Below are positions 3,401 to 5,823 of a stretch of 5,823 bases of DNA, in pieces. The DNA comes from Burkholderiales bacterium (GTDB taxonomy: Bacteria > Pseudomonadota > Gammaproteobacteria > Burkholderiales > JAEUMW01). The position numbers and the translations under genes were made by a program. The notes beneath the pieces were generated by a model. The model was not told the DNA's origin. It did not search any database and saw only the letters and a program-made list of their open reading frames with translations. Location: positions 1 to 5,823 of the forward strand of contig JAEUMX010000172.1 of assembly GCA_016791285.1 (NCBI GenBank). Reading direction: 5' to 3'. How positions within the stretch are numbered: the first letter of the stretch is position 1; every line of letters begins with the position of its first letter.

Positions 3401-5702
3401 GGATGTCATCGCTCTTCGGATCGAATGTACCGGCGTTGCCGACGGCGGACTTGATCTGCTCGGGATGGAACGCGATGTAGGAGTCCTCGGCGTTGGCCTT
3501 CAGGTGCTCCTCGTAGGCATGCTCGGCGTGCTCCAGGGCGGCCAGCTCAGAGAGATTGCTGCCACCACCATCTGTCGCCCTTCTCGCTTCCTCCAGCCTA
3601 TCGCGCGCTTTGTCGCGCGCTTCTCGCAGCGACTGTGCGCCGGTTGCCTCATACCTGTTCTGGTATACGATGCCGTCGTATCCAAGGCTCTCGATGAAGT
3701 CGCGAATGGCCATGATTCGCACGTAACCTCCGGGCTTGTCGAGAATCGCTTTCTTCGTGTTGATGTCGATCTTGATTCCGGCGCGCAGCAAGCCATCGAG
3801 CAAGCTCCAACTCTCCCATACCCCGAGATCCTCCATGCGCAGCGGATTGCGGATGTTGAGATAGACCGGCATCGTGGCGTGACGCACGTCGCGAAGCTCT
3901 GGGCCGTAGGGGTCGGCGTCGAGCTTGATGTCGAAACGGTCCCTGGCCTGCCCCTGGGTGCCGAAGTGCATGCCGATGTCGCGGCGACCGCGCTTGAACT
4001 GCGAGAATCCGGCGGCATCGGTCGCGTGGTACATCACGCGCGGGCGGCCGTCGGCGTCGACGACCTTGGACACGCCATCGCCCTTGACCGCATCTACCAT
4101 CCGTGCGAATCTGGCCTCGAAGCCTGCGGGCGGGACGTAGACTTGCGTGAGCGATTGCTGAGGTAAGCTGCCCCCTATTGACGCAGGCTTCGTTATTTCC
4201 ACGGCCTGCACGACATACAAGCGCGTCCCGTAGTCCTTCTGACCAAACTCCTTCGCTAGAATCTTCACCCGCAACACGTCGCCCGCGAACGGCATCGGCA
4301 CCTCGAAGTGATGCAGCGCGGATAGTTTGGGGTCATCGTCGCGGTCCGACCTGGTTCCGCGCAGAATGCTCACGCGGAACAGTTCATCCAGGTTCCCGAT
4401 CGCCATCATGTGCGCCTGCGGCGATACCGAAGCGTCCACCGACGACTTGCTCAACATCTTGCCGAGCGATTCCCGCGACACGGTTGCGACGATGCCGGTC
4501 TCTGCGTTGGTGAGCGGCTTGTTCAAGAACTCACGCGCCGCCGCTTTCGCCTGATCCGAGCCGCGCACGTCGCGCATACGTCGCCCGAGAGAGGCGATTT
4601 CCCAATCCCCGAACCACCGCTTGAAGGCCGGCGTCTTGGTTTGCTCGGCCGAGGCAAACGCGGCAGCGGTTGACACTTTGGTTGACACTCCGCCCCTTGG
4701 TGGCTGCGGCGGGCCTTTCCCGGCCTCGCGGGCCGCGTGCTTGAGGCTGCCCTCGAGCAGCGCGCCCACGTCGGCCTCCGTGATGCCGGCGGTGAAGCCG
4801 AGCTTCACCAGGAAGCGCTTGAGCAGGGTGACCAGGTCGCGCCAGACGGAGTTCTGGCGGAACGCCTGGGTCTCGCCCAGGTGAGCTAGAACTTCGTGCA
4901 GGAATCGTTTGTTCTGGCCGAGTGCCGCATTGTCCAACCTTGCAAATTCAGAGTAGGACTCCCGAATTGCACTCCAAACCCCTTGCGCGCGCGAGCCATC
5001 GACCTTTGCCATCAGGCGCACCTTGGCCGCCAGCGCCCGCCAGCCGCGCTCGCCGAGCATCGTCTCGAGCCCGTAGTGTTCTCCGATTTCGTGGAGCACC
5101 TTGGCCGGAGCGAGATCGCCCGTGAGCCGGTTCGAGATCAGGTAGGCGACGCGGTTGCGCGGGTCGTAGATCGCGTCGGCGTCGCTCTCGCGGCGCAGCA
5201 GGCCCGCCGAACTGCTTGGTTTCGGCGATCCCGAACGGGCGAGCCGAGACAATCTCGATGCGGCTGTCGCCGGAGACGGTCGATCGCTTGATCCTCCAGC
5301 CATTCGCGAGCACCGCAACACCGCCGGCGTGAATGCGCTCGAGCTGCTGCTCGGGCGTGAGCCTCGCCGCCCCGGAGGATAGCCCGAGGTTGAGAATCGT
5401 TGCCTTGGCATCGCACGGCGATAGCAGGCGGCCGAGTAAGACGTGGTCTCGCGCTGGCCGCGGGTGAGCGCCCCGAGATACACCAGCTTCGCGCCGGTGT
5501 TGTCGGAGTAAATCGCCAGATCGCCGGTGCCGGCGGAGGGTTCCATCATGGTGTCGCCGCGGTTCACGTTCGCCACCCAGGAGGCGACGAATGCGAGCGG
5601 CGGCGGCGTCGCGAACGCCGAGCAGGAACTCGCCGAGATGAACGGAAAGATCAAAGGCCTCAAGTCGCAGGCGGAGAAGGCGCAGGGCGAAGCCAAGGTC
5701 AA
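417..5702 (-). CDS. Giant phage/mobile-element polyvalent protein (MTase fragment, HExxxH, LPD3, ART, PBECR), truncated and frame-shifted
   Basis: This is a 1761-codon open frame. Recognisable order in residues: 32-74 methyltransferase motif I region; 168-327 HExxxH domain; 357-505 LPD3-like; 544-768 ADP-ribosyltransferase-like; 773-852 helical module; 904-1313 uncharacterised module with coiled coil at about 1000-1095; 1371-1480 PBECR nuclease-like; 1511-1740 helical C-terminal region. This architecture is typical of the multi-domain polyvalent proteins of tailed phages and conjugative elements, thought to enter a cell with the DNA and act on host or competitor molecules. Such proteins often exceed 2000-4000 residues, so this one is short. 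Residues 1-31 are antisense to the coiled-coil gene, 84-166 are read out of frame, and 1747-1761 are an out-of-frame reading of the adjacent remnant. The ATG at 5702 is therefore not a credible start, and no native start is visible. The call as a polyvalent protein is strong. Whether it is expressed intact is doubtful: it could be a pseudogene or carry sequencing or assembly errors. Confidence 0.8.
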   Translation of the reverse strand: MTLASPCAFSACDLRPLIFPFISASSCSAFATPPPLAFVASWVANVNRGDTMMEPSAGTGDLAIYSDNTGAKLVYLGALTRGQRETTSYSAACYRRAMPRQRFSTSGYPPGRRGSRPSSSSSAFTPAVLRCSRMAGGSSDRPSPATAASRLSRLARSGSPKPSSSAGLLRRESDADAIYDPRNRVAYLISNRLTGDLAPAKVLHEIGEHYGLETMLGERGWRALAAKVRLMAKVDGSRAQGVWSAIRESYSEFARLDNAALGQNKRFLHEVLAHLGETQAFRQNSVWRDLVTLLKRFLVKLGFTAGITEADVGALLEGSLKHAAREAGKGPPQPPRGGVSTKVSTAAAFASAEQTKTPAFKRWFGDWEIASLGRRMRDVRGSDQAKAAAREFLNKPLTNAETGIVATVSRESLGKMLSKSSVDASVSPQAHMMAIGNLDELFRVSILRGTRSDRDDDPKLSALHHFEVPMPFAGDVLRVKILAKEFGQKDYGTRLYVVQAVEITKPASIGGSLPQQSLTQVYVPPAGFEARFARMVDAVKGDGVSKVVDADGRPRVMYHATDAAGFSQFKRGRRDIGMHFGTQGQARDRFDIKLDADPYGPELRDVRHATMPVYLNIRNPLRMEDLGVWESWSLLDGLLRAGIKIDINTKKAILDKPGGYVRIMAIRDFIESLGYDGIVYQNRYEATGAQSLREARDKARDRLEEARRATDGGGSNLSELAALEHAEHAYEEHLKANAEDSYIAFHPEQIKSAVGNAGTFDPKSDDILRSQPAPVWYSELARQIDRAPMKRALAGAWMQYINALKGVKPDEIAWSGIEDFLKLLQPGKVTKEQVSEFLRGDGVQVEDVMLGETGLDEAGGLYVGSHGEEWAIYREEDDDPVGGTYQTEASAEAALAAMQDSLPTKFAEYQLPGGENYRELLLTLPDKATRLSDAIAAINDRMADADEDQYRALWEERQRLHEEWKNAGGAQFRSTHFDQPNILAHVRFNEREFVTYSAEDLAARDRRAEIDEKIKALDARVKEAQQARRRDESAKLDQIREEVRAEIAAGRMPEGGVARAVEDRFAALPKTALDASVKEALDERRALQDSRPPEPKGERKRVLFIEEIQSDAAQGKRSGNVNWQAPFIDKTEAWVGLALKRMIRYAAERGFDSIAWTTGEEQVERYRDALRKAVDRIEWTKTQDGIHLVGSKDGKQVVDTTEKENVISDAIGKSMGEAIINDPNQSGVIEGDDITISDTGMAAFYDRIVPNVAKDILKKLGGGAVSSIQIPQTGTKGGEPRYLYVNGRREENPHYHLKPLKQPAFDITPALRARAMQGMPMFSLRDALPQGMKVGTADDIKAMFNRQGTARALFLREVNEDEVRAAADSGLDLRGFSHTVDQSAINHIHSEHGKAATESGRGQLPVRDEDVARIPDIIDHPDAVRYGFKNAYGQDAIGYAKRMPDGAVLYFEEVRRKRRDLAAASMRRYPATSDIAQILSNAPLNARDDGGNQGSVPTGNDTGNDAPMASVPLNLPEYLSQPAARRSIRERIADAFNTQRSFNWWHKSLGTQYHKAKIERHFAPVYELAQRYLDDTSRFANEAADRAPDLLPKTESVADAFSGIANTARDAKDAQAIAGPIFEGTLRERVFSDAELRDPPLELGKPLFKPLTDRQIKLYRQYLSTVNHSLDTLAVSEMARLAKVSGLRVAPVDTGLDEAVSFYRDQYAGELEKVTLDIEELRKSQAAERKLLEEAAEDEASSADASTWRPRHLPERGSVDS
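483..1172 (-). other. C-terminal helical region of the polyvalent protein, truncated
   Basis: Residues 1511-1740 include SFNWWHKSLGTQYHKA, YLDDTSRFANEAADRAPDLL, IAGPIFEGTLRERVFSDAEL and LTDRQIKLYRQYLSTVNHSL, ending in a charged coiled coil (ELEKVTLDIEELRKSQAAER). These blocks belong to the C-terminal part of giant phage proteins that NCBI labels PLxRFG domain-containing. In those proteins the chain normally goes on after the coiled coil to a PLxRFG motif, but I find no such motif here. The homologous sequence stops at about residue 1745 (nt ~468), exactly where the HExxxH remnant begins. The region therefore appears truncated at its 3' end. Confidence 0.65.
1263..1592 (-). other. Domain: PBECR-type (barnase/EndoU/colicin/RelE-like) nuclease
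   Basis: Residues 1371-1480 read GFSHTVDQSAINHIHSEHG, then RGQLPVRDEDVARIPDIIDH, then AYGQDAIGYAKRMPDGAVLY, then FEEVRRKRRDLAAASMRRYP. The order 'H.i....i.Hi...HG', 'gq.pv...Di..ipdIid.pD', and 'y..r...g...y.eEvr..r..la..sM' fits the phage-encoded PBECR nuclease-like families (probably type 3). His1387, His1389, His1392 and the basic RRKRR run are candidate catalytic or RNA-contact residues by analogy. The domain appears complete and in frame. It would be expected to act as an RNase toxin-like unit. The GMPMFSL block (1318-1324) just before it is a familiar inter-module linker in these proteins. Confidence 0.65.
1764..2993 (-). other. Uncharacterised large module of polyvalent proteins (GGENYREL / FIEEIQSD / AWTTGEEQ)
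   Basis: Residues 904-1313 carry well-conserved-looking blocks: KFAEYQLPGGENYRELLLTL, then FRSTHFDQPNILAHVRFNER, then RVLFIEEIQSDAAQGKR, then APFIDKTEAWVGLALKRMIR followed by AERGFDSIAWTTGEEQVERY. A predicted coiled coil of about 95 residues (about 1000-1095, Lys/Arg/Glu/Ala-rich) is inserted between the second and third blocks, and a glycine-rich tail ends in PRYLYVNG. I recall the same blocks in many phage giant proteins but know no function or fold name. Invariant acidic, Gln, Ser and Asp residues in EEIQSD and the Thr-Gly pair in AWTTG suggest an enzyme active site; this is inference. The whole module stays in one frame. Confidence 0.55.
3147..3389 (-). other. Small helical module of polyvalent proteins (WYSELARQ...WSGIEDFL)
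   Basis: Residues 773-852 read PVWYSELARQIDRAPMKRAL, then LKGVKPDEIAWSGIEDFL, then GKVTKEQVSEFLRGDGVQVE. The pattern 'WyS.l...i......kgvk..El.WSGl.dfL......vtk..v..fL..n.v.v.ev.lg' recurs in large phage proteins. It looks like a small helix-rich fold with a winged-helix-like tail. I know of no assigned function. It lies between the ADP-ribosyltransferase-like domain and the larger GGENYREL module, and commonly precedes that module. Confidence 0.5.
3399..4073 (-). other. Domain: ADP-ribosyltransferase of the polyvalent (ART-PolyVal) type
   Basis: Residues 544-768 start with VSKVVDADGRPRVMYHAT (H559), the usual 'kVVdadGkPlvvYHGT' entry of ART-PolyVal. They continue with GMHFGTQGQARDRF, PVYLNIRNPLRMEDLG, IRDFIESLGYDGIVYQN, and the closing SYIAFHPEQIKSAVGNAGTF then DPKSDDIL. 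The closing block is the most diagnostic part ('dSyiaF.peQIKSa.gN.GtFdp...dIl'). By family analogy H559 would bind NAD, and Glu748/Gln749 in PEQI is the likely position of the third active-site residue. All these blocks are in one frame, so the domain looks intact. A charged helical insert with a GGG linker (residues ~690-738) is not core. The domain would transfer ADP-ribose from NAD to an unknown host target. Confidence 0.75.
4188..4634 (-). other. Domain: LPD3-like large polyvalent protein-associated domain
   Basis: Residues 357-505 open with TPAFKRWFGDWE, a linker signature that often introduces domains in phage giant proteins. They continue with GKMLSKSSVDASVSPQAHMM, AIGNLDELFRVSIL, then HHFEVPMPFAGDVLRVKILA, and LYVVQAVEI. 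The series 'Lsks..d.....HL.ai.NLDEL...s.l', then 'h.f.vp....g..yrVKi..kef' matches my memory of the LPD3 family, a domain of unknown function found almost only in polyvalent proteins. It sits directly before the ADP-ribosyltransferase-like domain, a common arrangement. Confidence 0.62.
4722..5201 (-). other. Domain: HExxxH region of polyvalent proteins, possible divergent metallopeptidase
   Basis: Residues 168-327 begin LLRRESDADAIYDPRNRVAY and contain LHEIGEHYGLETML (H204, E205, H209) and, 65 residues on, FLHEVLAHLGE (H269, E270, H274). The HE-G-H-GL pattern (often HEVGVH.GL) recurs in phage and ICE polyvalent proteins and resembles metal-binding helices of zincin peptidases. The spacing is HExxxH, however, not the classical HExxH, so catalytic activity is unproven. 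The tail of the domain (DLVTLLKRFLVKLGF...ITEADVGALLEGSLKHAA) is helical and typical of this module. A degenerate homologous copy lies at 294-457. Confidence 0.6.
5203..5453 (-). other. Out-of-frame segment between two compensating frameshifts
   Basis: In the long frame, residues ~84-166 are an implausible Ser/Arg/Pro-rich stretch (for example RPSSSSSAF, RLSRLARSGSPKPSSS). The frame whose codons begin at multiples of three instead reads a sensible protein: RDHVLLGRLLSPCDAKATIL, then LNLGLSSGAARLTPEQQLER, then IHAGGVAVLANGWRIKRS, then IEIVSARPFGIAETKQFG. It joins the long frame upstream at TRGQR (about 5453) and downstream at GLLRRESDADAIYD (about 5204). One missing base near 5450-5456 and one extra base in the CCC run at 5203-5205 (GGG on the coding strand) would restore a continuous protein. 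The function of the segment is not recognised; it would link the methyltransferase stub to the HExxxH domain. Confidence 0.8.
5481..5609 (-). other. Domain: N6-adenine methyltransferase motif I region (fragment)
   Basis: Residues 32-74 of the giant frame read TPPPLAFVASWVANVNRGD followed by TMMEPSAGTGDLAIYSDNTG and AKLV. The EPSAGTG block is the SAM-binding motif I of adenine-specific DNA methyltransferases, and the TPPPLAFVA...EPSAGTG context is what I recall from the methyltransferase module of strawberry-notch phage polyvalent proteins. In that family GAK-V is normally followed by a NELS-type segment and later by the catalytic motif IV (NPPF/NPPY). Neither is present in any of the minus-strand frames I read here; the sequence runs on into YLGALTRGQ. 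The domain is therefore a stub that could at most bind SAM. An internal deletion right after position 5481 is the likeliest explanation. Confidence 0.75.
5603..5617. other. Head-to-head breakpoint joining two 5'-truncated genes
   Basis: To the left, on the minus strand, methyltransferase-like sequence starts abruptly at TPPPLAF (5609 downward). To the right, on the plus strand, coiled-coil sequence starts abruptly at about ANAEQEL (5611 upward). Neither gene has its own start codon or a spacer for a promoter, so two unrelated coding regions have been joined within about 15 bases. This is either a real rearrangement or a chimeric joining during library preparation or assembly. Confidence 0.7.
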
Positions 5703-5823
5703 GCTCGACCAGGCCGTCGCCCAGCTCGAGCGCCAGCGTCAGAATGCGACCGAGAAGCTGAAGGCGATCAAGGACGCGAGCGGCGACGCGTGGCAGGACA
5801 TGAGGGCCGGCTTTACGAGCGCG
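5611..5823 (+). CDS. sll1863-family coiled-coil stress protein, N-terminal/central part (right copy)
   Basis: The frame is open to the window end with 71 codons: ANAEQELAEMNGKIKGLKSQ, then AEKAQGEAKVKLDQAVAQLE, continuing with the ASGDAW block. QELAEMNGKI corresponds to the family's early 'L..wN..I' segment, so only about 10 native residues are missing in front. The frame is open further left through EATNASGGG, but that sequence is antisense to the methyltransferase stub and not family-like, so the natural 5' end is cut at about 5611. An internal ATG at 5638 with AGGA at 5624-5627 could serve as a substitute start, but it would drop a conserved segment. The 3' end is outside the window; the left copy shows how the gene should finish (joined length 85 residues from ANAEQ). 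Confidence 0.75.
5679..5823 (+). repeat. Direct repeat, right copy (pairs with 1-145)
   Basis: This is the right member of the 145-bp direct repeat. It lies in the same orientation and the same coding phase relative to the coiled-coil gene as the left copy. If the two ends were joined through this overlap, a coiled-coil gene with a normal stop would be rebuilt, and the unit would be about 5.68 kb, either circular or tandem. Confidence 0.95.

Noticed and set aside
3228..4166. A 312-codon plus-strand open frame
   Set aside because: It is antisense to the well-supported ADP-ribosyltransferase-like domain. Its composition (Val, Ala, Asp, His, Leu-rich without blocks) is that of a shadow frame.
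5610..5702. ATG at 5702 as the true start of the giant protein
   Set aside because: The first ~31 codons are the reverse complement of a well-supported coiled-coil gene and resemble no family; family-like sequence begins only at TPPPLAF (5609).
1..5823. Complete circular plasmid or phage genome closed by the end overlap
   Set aside because: The ends match imperfectly, with three silent differences; there is no replication, capsid or partition gene, and the main gene is truncated at both ends. A circle or tandem unit stays possible but is not claimed.

Overview
The window is GC-rich (judged by eye). It is almost filled by the remains of one very large minus-strand gene of the phage/conjugative-element 'polyvalent protein' type (strawberry-notch / PLxRFG-like giants that are packed with DNA or carried by mobile elements). 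Fragments of a small plus-strand gene for an sll1863-type coiled-coil stress protein sit at both window ends. That small family is common in Proteobacteria, so a GC-rich proteobacterial host (perhaps betaproteobacterial) with a prophage or integrative element is the best guess. Nothing fixes the taxon. No tRNA, rRNA, CRISPR array, transposase or integrase is visible.

Layout, left to right: (1) 2-190 (+), C-terminal part of the coiled-coil gene with its stop. (2) 191-293, short gap with no supported feature. (3) 294-457 (-), a broken, diverged second copy of the HExxxH domain also found near 5060-5180. (4) 417-5702 (-), one 1761-codon open frame. Its true domain order in the direction of translation is: DNA methyltransferase fragment (motif I only), a roughly 80-residue stretch now read in the wrong frame, HExxxH domain, LPD3-like domain, ADP-ribosyltransferase-like domain, a small helical module, a large uncharacterised module with coiled-coil insert, a PBECR-type nuclease-like domain, and a C-terminal helical region that stops short of where the family normally continues. 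(5) 5611-5823 (+), N-terminal and central part of a second coiled-coil gene copy, running off the window.

Three things make the region more than a plain giant gene. First, near 5605-5617 the methyltransferase and coiled-coil genes abut head-to-head and both lack their normal 5' ends, so this is a rearrangement or chimera breakpoint. Second, bases 1-145 recur at 5679-5823 with only three differences, all at synonymous third positions. That suggests two real gene variants rather than simple read-through of a closed circle, although a circular or tandem unit of about 5.68 kb would also rebuild a coiled-coil gene. Third, two compensating single-base frameshifts, near 5453 and 5204, scramble about 83 residues. 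The long open frame is therefore not a faithful protein: its first ~31, last ~15 and residues ~84-166 look spurious.

If the domains work together, the parent protein would be a multi-toxin/modifier effector (ADP-ribosylation plus RNase-like plus possible peptidase activity) delivered with invading DNA. The copy seen here looks truncated at both ends.
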